Source of the DNA: Candidatus Babelota bacterium
Lineage (GTDB): Bacteria > Dependentiae > Babeliae > Babeliales > JABCYS01
Direction of reading: 5' to 3'
Length of the DNA: 8,753 nucleotides
Assembly (NCBI GenBank): GCA_013290085.1
Contig: JABCYS010000036.1
Coordinates: 1 to 8,753, forward strand
In this document: positions 1 through 7,600 of the stretch, in pieces
Numbering within the stretch: position 1 is the first letter of the stretch
Layout: the number at the start of each line of letters is the position of its first letter
The notes under the pieces: model-generated
What the model saw: only the letters and a program-made list of their open reading frames with translations
Databases searched by the model: none
What the model was told of the DNA's origin: nothing
Translations under genes and position numbers: made by a program

Positions 1-389
1 TAATACTAGCTCTAGTTACCCAAGCTGCTCCCGTAGTATTGGCAGGGGCTACGTTGTCTAAGCCGGAAGTTGCATCGCAGGGAAAGAAAGTTGCAGCCAA
101 GATACGTAACATAGCTCCATATGTAGGGGCGGGTGTTTTTAGTGCCGCGGCCGTAGCAGGTATTATTGTTTCAGGAGGCCTACTATTTACTTCAGGTGAA
201 GACGCTTTGAAGGCATGGAGAGGTTCTAAGGATTCTGATTCTCAATTGCAAAACAAAAAGCTCAGAGCATTACGCTTTCCTCTGGGTATAGTTTGCCTAG
301 CTCTGAGCTTAGGTTCTGGAAAATTAGCCCAACTTTGTTATAAGAAAGCACGCCAAGTTCAAGCGCCAGAAGAAAAAAAACAAAAATAA
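1..389 (+). CDS. Small secreted/membrane hairpin protein, paralog 1 of 3 (5' end outside window)
   Basis: I do not recognise this family; no function is assigned. The reading frame is open from the first full codon (position 3) to TAA at 387-389. A TTG at 39 opens the frame but lies inside the signal peptide, so it is not the start. Alignment with the two following paralogs shows that only about nine N-terminal residues (an MNIFKQ-type start) are missing, which would make a protein of about 137 residues. What is visible: the hydrophobic core and cleavage region of a signal peptide ending VVLA^G; a SKPEV segment followed by lysines; a first membrane segment beginning GAGVFSAAA; a polar charged loop of about 30 residues; a second hydrophobic segment; then LCYKKARQ and a Lys/Glu-rich tail. 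The next paralog starts 19 bp downstream on the same strand, so an operon is likely. The basic stretch between signal peptide and first membrane segment is odd for a simple inner-membrane protein. Confidence 0.75.
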   Translation, partial: ILALVTQAAPVVLAGATLSKPEVASQGKKVAAKIRNIAPYVGAGVFSAAAVAGIIVSGGLLFTSGEDALKAWRGSKDSDSQLQNKKLRALRFPLGIVCLALSLGSGKLAQLCYKKARQVQAPEEKKQK

Positions 390-408
390 TATTTTTTAGA
401 GGAAACTT

Positions 409-825
409 ATGAATATTTTTAAACAAACAATCTTAGTATTAGTTCTTTCTACCCAGATTGCTCCTGTTGTTTTAGCAGGGGCTGCTGTACCTAAGCCTGA
501 AGTTGCGCAGAGAAAAAAAGTCGCATCAAAAATGAGCAATAGAGTTTTAAATATAGGGGCAGGTGTTTTTGGTGCTGCAGCACTAGCAAGTGCTCTTGTT
601 TTGGGGTATCAGCTGAGAAACTGCTACGGAGAGTGTAAATTGATTCCAGCCAAAGCTTGCTCTGGTAAGGTTAGCCTTCGCCATGTTAAGGTTAGGGAAT
701 ATAAGACACCATTTATACTTTGCCCTGTTCTTACCGCGATCACCGGAACACTAGCTTATTTTTCTTATAGAAAAGCTAGTCAAGTAGAAAAAGAAAAACC
801 AGTAGAAAAAGAAAAGCAAAAATAA
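409..825 (+). CDS. Small secreted/membrane hairpin protein, paralog 2 of 3
   Basis: A 138-residue protein of unrecognised family, paralogous to its two neighbours. The ATG at 409 is preceded by AGAGGA (398-403) at 5 bp spacing. Residues 1-23 form a signal peptide (MNIFKQ, hydrophobic core, VVLA before G24). Then come KPEV and a basic patch (R35, K36, K37, K41, R45), a first membrane segment at about 49-67 containing GAGVFGAAA, a loop at about 68-101, a second membrane segment at about 102-118, and FSYRKASQ followed by a Lys/Glu tail. The loop carries Cys72, Cys76 and Cys84, which could form disulfides if exported; paralog 1 lacks cysteines in its loop. The tail holds a two-unit repeat (VEKEKP then VEKEKQ). 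The gene lies 19 bp from each neighbour and is probably co-transcribed with both. Possible roles are an envelope component or a protein exported toward a host cell, but neither is shown by the sequence. Confidence 0.85.
   Translation: MNIFKQTILVLVLSTQIAPVVLAGAAVPKPEVAQRKKVASKMSNRVLNIGAGVFGAAALASALVLGYQLRNCYGECKLIPAKACSGKVSLRHVKVREYKTPFILCPVLTAITGTLAYFSYRKASQVEKEKPVEKEKQK
784..819 (+). repeat. Two 18-bp direct repeats in the 3' end of paralog 2
   Basis: Units at 784-801 and 802-819 match at 16 of 18 bases. They encode VEKEKP and VEKEKQ in frame, so they lengthen the charged tail by one unit without shifting the frame. Neither flanking paralog carries this duplication, which suggests a recent slippage-type expansion. 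Confidence 0.7.
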
Positions 826-844
826 CATTTTCTAGGGAAAATCT

Positions 845-1261
845 ATGAATATTTTTAAACAAGCAATGTTAGTGTTAGCCCTAGTGACCCAGGTTGCTCC
901 AGTGGCTTTAGCAGAGGCTACTTTTCCTAAGCCATTGGAGAGGAAGACTTCACCAAGATTTCGTAAGATAGCGGGATACGCCGGTGCGGGTGTTTTTGGT
1001 GCTGTGGCAGCGGTAAGTGCTTTTAGATTAGCAAACATGCTGTATGTAGGTCACCAAGCCTATCCAGCCTGTGAAGCCATGGATGGACTGATTAGTATTT
1101 TTACGCCACAACCTTCATATGCAACGCGTCAAGCTCTTCTTGACGAAGTCATACCATCTTGTCTATTGTCCGGAGGTATTAGTCTAGCTGCCGGAATACT
1201 AGCCTGTTTTAGTTATACGAAAGCTCGACAAGCATCACAAGAAGAAGAACAAAACTACTAA
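845..1261 (+). CDS. Small secreted/membrane hairpin protein, paralog 3 of 3
   Basis: A 138-residue unrecognised protein, the last of the array. The ATG at 845 follows AGGGA (834-838) at 6 bp spacing. Its first six codons are identical in DNA to those of paralog 2 (MNIFKQ). The signal peptide ends VALA before E24. A KPLERK basic segment follows, then a first membrane segment at about 43-66 containing GAGVFGAVA, a longer loop with Cys76, a second hydrophobic segment at about 104-122 with Cys106 and Cys121, and FSYTKARQ. The tail is acidic (QEEEQ) rather than the Lys/Glu mixture of its neighbours. The loop sequence is unlike those of paralogs 1 and 2 although total length is the same, so the loop appears to be the fast-changing part. 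A strong terminator begins 23 bp after the stop codon. Confidence 0.85.
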   Translation: MNIFKQAMLVLALVTQVAPVALAEATFPKPLERKTSPRFRKIAGYAGAGVFGAVAAVSAFRLANMLYVGHQAYPACEAMDGLISIFTPQPSYATRQALLDEVIPSCLLSGGISLAAGILACFSYTKARQASQEEEQNY

Positions 1262-1283
1262 CATTTCCTAAAATCATCATTTT

Positions 1284-1316
1284 TATAGCCGGAAATAACT
1301 TCCGGCTATATTTTTT
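1284..1316 (+). terminator. Rho-independent terminator of the three-gene array
   Basis: A perfect 11-bp inverted repeat (1284-1294 with 1300-1310) with GC-rich centre GCCGG/CCGGC and a 5-base loop is followed directly by six T (1311-1316). The T tract lies on the + side only, so the main direction is the paralog array. The stem also sits just beyond the radA stop codon and may slow transcription from the opposite strand. The T tract overlaps the last two bases of the radA stop codon. Confidence 0.88.
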
Positions 1317-2652
1317 AGTCCGCAAATAAGGTTAGTAACTCATACACGTTATGGAAACCCGTAACCTTGGCGGAAGTTTTTTCTATCTTTTGTGTGCGTG
1401 CAAGTAACAGATGTTGAATGCCAAAATTATGCGCTTCACTGATATGCATAGAAATATGGTTAATTGGTTTTATCTGTCCCGTTAAGCTTACTTCGCCCAA
1501 AGCAATCGACTTATCAGGCAAAGGCTTTTGAAAATAGCTTGATAGCAAAGCAAGCGCGATGCCCAAATCTGATGAACTATCTTTCACTTTAAATCCGCCG
1601 CTGACCTTGAAAAAAATGTCATGTGCACTGAGCTTTACTTGTAAGTATTTTTCTAAAATAGCGGCAATTAACATGACTCTCTTTTGATCAATCCCGGTGA
1701 CTACTCGCTGCGGAATGCCAAATTTTGAGGCGATGGTAAGAGCTTGAAGTTCAAGTAACAGCGGGCGCGAACCTTCACGATAACTAATGAGCGCCGAACC
1801 GGGCGCAAAACTGGTCGCATTTAAAAGTTCTTGGTTGATATTGGGGACTTCCTGTAACCCAACCTCATTCATCTCAAAAAAACCAAGCTCATTAATATTG
1901 CCAAAACGATTTTTTACCGAGCGCAATACGCGAGTCTGCCAACGATCTTCGCCCTGCAAATAAAAAACGCCATCAACCATGTGCTCCAACATTTTCGGTC
2001 CGGCAATATCACCTTCTTTGGTTATATGACCACTCACAATGAGCGCAATATTATTTTCTTTTGCAAGACGCATAAATTGAAATGCTGATTCGCGAAGTTG
2101 TCCTATGCTGCCCGGCAGAGTTTGTACGTCAGAGACATAACAATTTTGGATGGAGTCCACCACGACTAAATCAGGCTTTTCTTCTTGGGCCGTACCGATA
2201 ATAAGTTCAAGCTTTGCCTGATCAGAAAAGAAAAGTGAAGGAGCATCACACCCTAAGCGATCAGCGCGCAACTTAACCTGCTCAAGTGATTCTTCAGATG
2301 AAAAATAAAATACCCGATATTTTTGTGCCAACTGGTTGGCAACTTGTAAAAGGAGCGTTGATTTTCCAATACCCGGATCCCCGGTCAAGATAAGGAACGA
2401 GCCAGGCATTATGCCGCCACCAAGAACCCGGTCCCACTCATAAACCCCGCTCAACATCCGCTCAGTGTGTGTTGTGGTAATTTGACTGAGGTGCACCATG
2501 CTGGTGCTGCCCGTGACTAATTTCTTTCCAGACTTTTGCGCAACCTCGGTGCCAACAATGCTCTCCCATTCATTGCACTCAGGGCAACAGCCAACCCATT
2601 TTGGTGGTTGGTAATTGCAGTTGGTGCATTTATAAATGGTTTTTTGCTTCAT
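1315..2652 (-). CDS. radA: DNA repair protein RadA (Sms), RecA-like ATPase
   Basis: RadA is a cytoplasmic RecA-like ATPase that helps process branched recombination intermediates and extends strand exchange. The 445-residue length is close to the roughly 460 of E. coli RadA. Visible parts in order: an N-terminal zinc finger (C9-x2-C12 and C23-x2-C26); Walker A GDPGIGKST at 91-99; a Walker B-type strand LVVVDSIQ at 162-169; the RadA signature KNRFG at 247-251; and a C-terminal Lon-protease-like domain (about 275-445) with DSSSDLGIALALLSS at 358-372 and GEVSLTGQIKPI at 386-397. In the usual way for RadA this Lon-like domain is expected to act in DNA binding and assembly rather than proteolysis. 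The ATG at 2652 overlaps the tdk stop codon in an ATGA arrangement, so translation is probably coupled to tdk. All key motifs are present, and there is no sign of decay. Confidence 0.97.
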   Translation of the reverse strand: MKQKTIYKCTNCNYQPPKWVGCCPECNEWESIVGTEVAQKSGKKLVTGSTSMVHLSQITTTHTERMLSGVYEWDRVLGGGIMPGSFLILTGDPGIGKSTLLLQVANQLAQKYRVFYFSSEESLEQVKLRADRLGCDAPSLFFSDQAKLELIIGTAQEEKPDLVVVDSIQNCYVSDVQTLPGSIGQLRESAFQFMRLAKENNIALIVSGHITKEGDIAGPKMLEHMVDGVFYLQGEDRWQTRVLRSVKNRFGNINELGFFEMNEVGLQEVPNINQELLNATSFAPGSALISYREGSRPLLLELQALTIASKFGIPQRVVTGIDQKRVMLIAAILEKYLQVKLSAHDIFFKVSGGFKVKDSSSDLGIALALLSSYFQKPLPDKSIALGEVSLTGQIKPINHISMHISEAHNFGIQHLLLARTQKIEKTSAKVTGFHNVYELLTLFAD

Positions 2653-3251
2653 AGCTGGGAGAATACTTCATTTGCGGAAGGTGCTCGATCAATAGCATGA
2701 CAATCCCGACAACGTGCCTGATATTTTTCCTGAGCGCCAACTAAAATAGTAGGATCATCAAAATGGGCAGGCTTGCCGTTGACTAACCGCTGGGTGAAGT
2801 GAGCATCTTTTCCGCAAATCATGCAGATAGCTTTAAGTTTTGTAACGTGATCGGCAATGGCCATAAGAGTAGGCATGGGGCCAAATGGTACACCGCGAAA
2901 ATCTAAATCAAGGCCAGCAACAATAACATGCTTTCCTGCTTCAATCAGGGCGCAAACAACTTGGATAATTTCTTGATTAAAAAATTGAACCTCATCGATA
3001 CCAACAACATGAATATCTTTTTCTGCTACGGCGAGGATGGTGGCTGGATTTTCTATGGGAATTGCTTCAAATCTATTGCCACTATGACTAACGACATATT
3101 CAGTGGTAGTGCGGTCATCAAGGCTATGCTTGAAGACAATAACGTTTAATTTAGCAAGTTGTGAACGCTTAACGCGACGAATGAGGTCTTCAGATTTGCC
3201 AGAAAACATGGAACCACAAACAACTTCGAGTCTTCCCTTTTTTTCATGCAT
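2649..3251 (-). CDS. tdk: Thymidine kinase, type II (TK1-like)
   Basis: Phosphorylates thymidine to dTMP with ATP in the pyrimidine salvage pathway, in the cytoplasm, normally as a tetramer. The 200-residue length is typical. Visible motifs: P-loop GSMFSGKS at 13-20; DEVQFF at 86-91, with Glu87 the expected catalytic base; GLDLDFRG at 113-120; a structural zinc site from C143-x2-C146 and C181-x2-C184; and a thymidine-binding loop near EKYQARCR (175-182). The ATG at 3251 is set by a clear AGGGAG ribosome binding site (complement of 3258-3263) at 6 bp spacing. It is the first gene of a tdk-radA unit whose two reading frames overlap by 4 bp. A thymidine salvage enzyme would suit an organism drawing nucleosides from a host, but tdk is also common in free-living bacteria. 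Confidence 0.97.
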   Translation of the reverse strand: MHEKKGRLEVVCGSMFSGKSEDLIRRVKRSQLAKLNVIVFKHSLDDRTTTEYVVSHSGNRFEAIPIENPATILAVAEKDIHVVGIDEVQFFNQEIIQVVCALIEAGKHVIVAGLDLDFRGVPFGPMPTLMAIADHVTKLKAICMICGKDAHFTQRLVNGKPAHFDDPTILVGAQEKYQARCRDCHAIDRAPSANEVFSQL

Positions 3252-3298
3252 ATGATGCTCCCTTATAATTTTTTTTAACCAGTTTGTATTGGGAGTTA

Positions 3299-3327
3299 AG
3301 AATACGGGGGTCTCTATTTTTTTTCAA
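3299..3327 (-). promoter_or_regulatory. Candidate sigma70-type promoter for tdk-radA
   Basis: On the minus strand, TTGAAA (complement of 3322-3327) and TATTCT (complement of 3299-3304) are separated by exactly 17 bp. Transcription would start near position 3291, about 40 bases upstream of the tdk ATG. The match is good in spacing and in the most conserved bases. The region is AT-rich, so a chance match cannot be excluded. Confidence 0.5.
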
Positions 3328-3341
3328 TGTAGCACAAAATG

Positions 3342-3388
3342 TTGACCACCTTGGTAAGCATTGAGTAATGTTAATTCCAAATTAATAT
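3342..3388 (+). promoter_or_regulatory. Candidate promoter region for the UrtA-like/channel operon
   Basis: Two overlapping sigma70-type options lie here. One is TTGACC (3342-3347) with TAATGT (3366-3371) at 18 bp. The other is TTGAGT (3361-3366) with TAATAT (3383-3388) at 16 bp. The second would start transcription near 3395, just before the ATG at 3409, leaving a very short leader. Neither is a perfect match. The divergent arrangement with tdk makes some + strand promoter in 3252-3408 necessary. Confidence 0.35.
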
Positions 3389-3408
3389 TCGCTAAAAGAG
3401 CGAGAAGC

Positions 3409-4680
3409 ATGAAGAAAAATTTTTTTGTTCGAAAAATCCTAATCTGGTTGAGTATTCTTTTTGTCATAGCCGCAGGCATTTTTTTGGGCCGGTTCCTGAT
3501 AAAAAAATATAGACCGCAAGAGTCGATAAAAGTTGGCATCCTCCATTCACTCACCGGCACTATGGCATTTAGTGAACGGTCAGTCGTTGATGCAACTATG
3601 TTGGCAATTGAAGAAATCAACCAAAAGGGTGGTGTCCTCGGCAAGAAAATTCAACCAATCATTGTTGATGGGAAATCAGATTGGCCAACATTTGCCGAGC
3701 AAGCAGAAAAATTAATTACCCAGGAAAAAGTGAATGTAGTTTTTGGATGTTGGACTTCGGCGAGTCGAAAAATTGTAAAACCTGTTTTTGAAAAATATCG
3801 CAGCCTGCTTTTTTATCCCGTGCAATATGAAGGCCTTGAAGAATCCCAAAATATTGTTTACACCGGTGCCGCACCAAACCAACAAATTCTACCCGCAGTT
3901 ACCTGGTGCTTTAACAACCTAGGAAAAAAATTTTTTATCGTTGGTTCAGATTATGTTTTTCCGCGCGCGGCCAATGAAATTATTAAAGACCAACTCCAAG
4001 CTTTAGGGGGTAAGGTTGTTGGAGAACACTATATTCCTTTGGGCAGTAATGAAGTTGCTGCTGTTATCAAAGAAATTATGCAAAAAAAACCTGATGTTAT
4101 TTTAAATTCTATCAACGGTGATAGTAATCGCGCCTTCTTTCAGGAGCTGCGCAAAGCAGGTGTAACCCCTGAAAAAATCCCCGTTATGTCCTTTAGCATA
4201 GCCGAGCAAGAGCTTTTTAATTTAAAAGCGGAATCCATGATCGGCGACTATGCTGTTTGGAGCTATTTTCAATCTATTCGAGGAAAAACGAATGATGATT
4301 TTGTACAAGCATTTAAAAAGAAATATGGACAAGACCGCGTAGTAAGTGACCCCATGGAAGCGGCTTATTTTGGTGTTCATATTTGGGCCGATGCGGTGAA
4401 TGAAGCACAATCTCTTACTACCGATGATGTACGTACTGCTCTTAAAAACCAAAGTTATAATGCACCAGAAGGTATTGTGAGCATAGAACCGCTTACACAA
4501 CATACCTGGAAATTTATAAGGATTGGAAAAATAACGAGCAATAACCAGTTTTCTGTTATTTGGGACTCAGAGCGTGCAGTAAAGCCGGTACCATACCCAC
4601 CTTATCGTGATAAAAATACGTGGGATGCTTTTTTAAATGGCTTATATGAACAATGGGGGAAGCAGTGGGCAAAAAGTTAA
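3409..4680 (+). CDS. urtA: UrtA-type urea/amide substrate-binding protein, membrane-anchored
   Basis: A 423-residue periplasmic-binding-fold protein of the UrtA/AmiC group, which normally captures urea or short amides for an ABC transporter. Family signatures: GILHSLTGTMAFSE (43-56), VFGCWTSASRK (111-121), FYPVQYEGLE (135-144), YTGAAPNQQ (151-159), GSDYVFPRAAN (179-189), DPMEAAYFGVH (314-324) and a proline-rich end PYPPYR (395-400). I chose the ATG at 3409, preceded by AAAAGAG at 8 bp spacing. A TTG at 3361 would add 16 residues but has no ribosome binding site and spoils the short basic N-terminus. Residues 1-8 are basic and about 9-28 form one hydrophobic segment, with no lipobox cysteine and no clear signal-peptidase site, so the protein is probably tethered to the inner membrane with its binding domain in the periplasm. 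No UrtBCDE permease or ATPase gene is adjacent. Instead the gene overlaps a Cache/ion-channel gene by 28 bp, suggesting a role as a ligand receptor rather than transport. The symbol reflects family only. Confidence 0.9.
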   Translation: MKKNFFVRKILIWLSILFVIAAGIFLGRFLIKKYRPQESIKVGILHSLTGTMAFSERSVVDATMLAIEEINQKGGVLGKKIQPIIVDGKSDWPTFAEQAEKLITQEKVNVVFGCWTSASRKIVKPVFEKYRSLLFYPVQYEGLEESQNIVYTGAAPNQQILPAVTWCFNNLGKKFFIVGSDYVFPRAANEIIKDQLQALGGKVVGEHYIPLGSNEVAAVIKEIMQKKPDVILNSINGDSNRAFFQELRKAGVTPEKIPVMSFSIAEQELFNLKAESMIGDYAVWSYFQSIRGKTNDDFVQAFKKKYGQDRVVSDPMEAAYFGVHIWADAVNEAQSLTTDDVRTALKNQSYNAPEGIVSIEPLTQHTWKFIRIGKITSNNQFSVIWDSERAVKPVPYPPYRDKNTWDAFLNGLYEQWGKQWAKS

Positions 4681-7600
4681 TACATGGTGCTTCAAATAAA
4701 CTACAGGCAGTTATTGTAGGGTGCGGCATAGCAACCCTGGGGTTTGCTGTAGCCCTGTACGGTATATATAGCTACAAAAAATCACACAATATAAAAATGG
4801 CCCTGCAACAACTTGGAGAGGTAACACGAACGCGGGAATTGGAAATTCTGAGTTTCTTTGATGATCAAGAAATAAAACTTAATAACCTTTCCAAAGAGGA
4901 AGGTGTTGTTGCTGCGTTAGAACAGGGGGCAGCGCAGGATAAGGAGCGATCACGTAAGCAAAAAGATTTTCTTGCGCATTATCAATCCATGTACGGGTAT
5001 AAGGACATCCTTCTTATTTCTATCGAAGCAAAAATTATTTTTTCTCTGAACAATGCAGAGCTTGCGGGCCTAACCCTTTCCAAGCAGCCATATCAAACGA
5101 GCTCTCTTGCTCAATCATTTTACCGTTCGATTATGACCGTAACCGTGGATATTTCGGCCTTTGAATTTTTCCAACCTCTTGGCCAACAAGCACTTTATTT
5201 ATGTGTGCCCGTATTTAAGAACAAAAAAATGATGGGGGTGCTTGCCGTACAAATTAATGATCAAGTAGTGAGCTCGATAGCAAATAATTATAAAGATTTA
5301 GGAAAAACGGGAGAACTTCTTCTTGCCGTGAAAAAAGAAAATAATATTCGCCTATTATTACCAACGCGAAATGAATTAGTAGGTGAACCTTCACCCATTA
5401 TTTCTTTGCATCAAGAAGGCGGTTTTGCTCTAAAAAAATCAGTGCAAGGGATGCGTGGAAAAGATATCGGCCTTGATTATCGGCAACAGGAAACTATCGC
5501 CGTATGGCGTTATCTGCCCGATGTTGCCTGGGGCCTTGTTACCCAAATAGATGTAAGTGAAGTAATAAAGCCAGTAGCGTTCTACTATAACCTGTTTCTC
5601 CTTGGCCTGATCATGGGCTTGGCTGCCATAGCCCTTTTTGTCTTCCTAAAAATGTATCCGACACTCATCGCACTTACCCACCAACCGCTCAAGCTCAGGA
5701 AAATTTTGGTGAGCATCCTTCTCATTGCAGTCGGCATAACGGGAATGTTGATATATAAATACAAAATGTTGCAAGTGCGTACCAGACAAAAAATGAGGCA
5801 AGAAGCGCAAGATAAAGTTGAGCAGGCTAAGCAACAGATTATGGCAAAATTAGAACATGCTGAAGCTACTGCACAAACTATGGCGGATGATCTGGGGTCA
5901 GGTAGGCTGAAAAGAGAAGATATTAAGGTTCGCATGACCAGAGAGATGCAGGAATATCCAGATCTGGTCGGCGTGATTATTGCCTATGAACCATTTGCCT
6001 ATGATGCTAAACAAAAATTATTTGCTCCTATCGTGGTAAGAGAATCAAAGGGCCTTGAATATAAAATGATTGATACGCTGTATGACTATACGCAGCCTGA
6101 ACGCCCAGGACAACCAATTACTCGCTGGTATAGCTTGCCGATCAGGCAGGGAGCGCAATGGTCTGAACCATACCTTGAGCCGCTAACAAATATGCTTGTG
6201 GCCGTCTATTCAGTGCCATTTTTTGACCAACAAGATAAACAGAAAAAGAAGCCGCTGGGTATTATTTCAGTTATGTATCCTATCGATAAAATTAAAGAGA
6301 TTGTTGAAGATCTTGGCATCGGAAAAACTGGTTATGGCTTTATCATTTCGAAAATAGGGTACTTCTTGTATCATCCGGTTACCGAGTATGTACAAAAACA
6401 AAAAACTATTTTTGAAGTCGCCGATGAACTCAACAATGCGACCTTACGAGAGGTTGGCGATAAAGCACTTCATGGCCAAAAAGGATTTGCAAATTATCTG
6501 AATGAAATCACTGCTCAATTCTCATCGGTTTATTATGAACCGCTTCCGTATACCGGTTGGTCGCTTGGTGTTACCTTTATCGAGGAAGAAAGTCCTATTC
6601 CATCCTTTGTGTGGCGCCATTATCAAATCTGGATTTTGATAAGCGCAATGATAGTGCTCTTGCTTGCTTTTTTATTGCTGACAAAAGCGTACATTGGCAA
6701 AGCCGTGTGGGAATATTCAATTATCTGCTCAGGCATTCTTGGTATAGGTGTATTGATACTATGGATATTAGTGTATCAAGCAGCCTCAATTGAACAGATA
6801 GCAGGTATTCCAATCGTGGATAAGGTTGGCCTTAATAAGTTTGTGGACAGTATCAATCGACAAGCGGCAAATAACCACGAGACCTTACCGCTAACTATAC
6901 CAACAGGAATTTATCTCAGATCAATAAATATTTCTGGTATGCAGGCAGAGTTTACCGCTGATATTTGGCAGCGCTACGATAAGAAAAAGCATGCTAACAT
7001 AAAACAGGGAGTTACTTTCCCCCGCGCTATTTCGGTGCAAGAGCAGGAAACCTATCGAGAAACAACGGGTGATAGTGAAACTATAGGTTGGACGGTTAAA
7101 GGTGTCCTTGCTCAAAGCTTTGATTATTCTAAATATCCATTCGATGTGAAGAATGTAGAAATAGCCCTGGCGGCCAAAGAAAAAATAAAAAATGTACTTC
7201 TTATCCCAGACTTTGAATCATATCGCTTACTGAGCCCAACAACAAAACCAGGCATTGATGACCAAGTTAAAGTATTAGGTTTCTCTGTTCGAAAAAGTAT
7301 TTTTAGCTTTGATACGCAAAAGCCTAAAGTTAATTTTGGCATTGAAGAGGCACCGGCAAATAAAACGCTGTTGAATTTTAATAGCATATTGCGCAGGAAT
7401 TTGGTTGATGCCACGGTTGTCTATCTTCTTCCACTACTCGTGATCCTTGTGGCACTCTACGCCTCGCTATGGTTTACCTACGAAGATCAGGGAATTAACA
7501 TCTCATACCGAGCACTTGCTGCCTATACTGCCGTAGTCTTTTCTCTCGTTCTATTGCATAGAACGTTCCGTGACAAACTGCCAAGTGGGGAAATTATCTA

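Noticed and set aside
39..389. TTG at 39 as start of the first small gene
   Set aside because: The frame is open back to the window edge and the upstream codons encode the same signal-peptide core as the two paralogs, so the gene starts outside the window.
3361..3408. In-frame TTG upstream start that would lengthen the UrtA-like protein by 16 residues
   Set aside because: It has no ribosome binding site, overlaps a candidate -35 element, and the ATG at 3409 gives a normal basic N-terminus followed directly by the membrane anchor.
5585..5935. Antisense open frame inside the channel gene
   Set aside because: It lies opposite well-supported membrane and stalk sequence of the Cache-channel protein, has no ribosome binding site I can identify, and looks like a shadow. 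The same applies to antisense frames at 832-1038, 4222-4503, 7124-7414 and 8306-8560.
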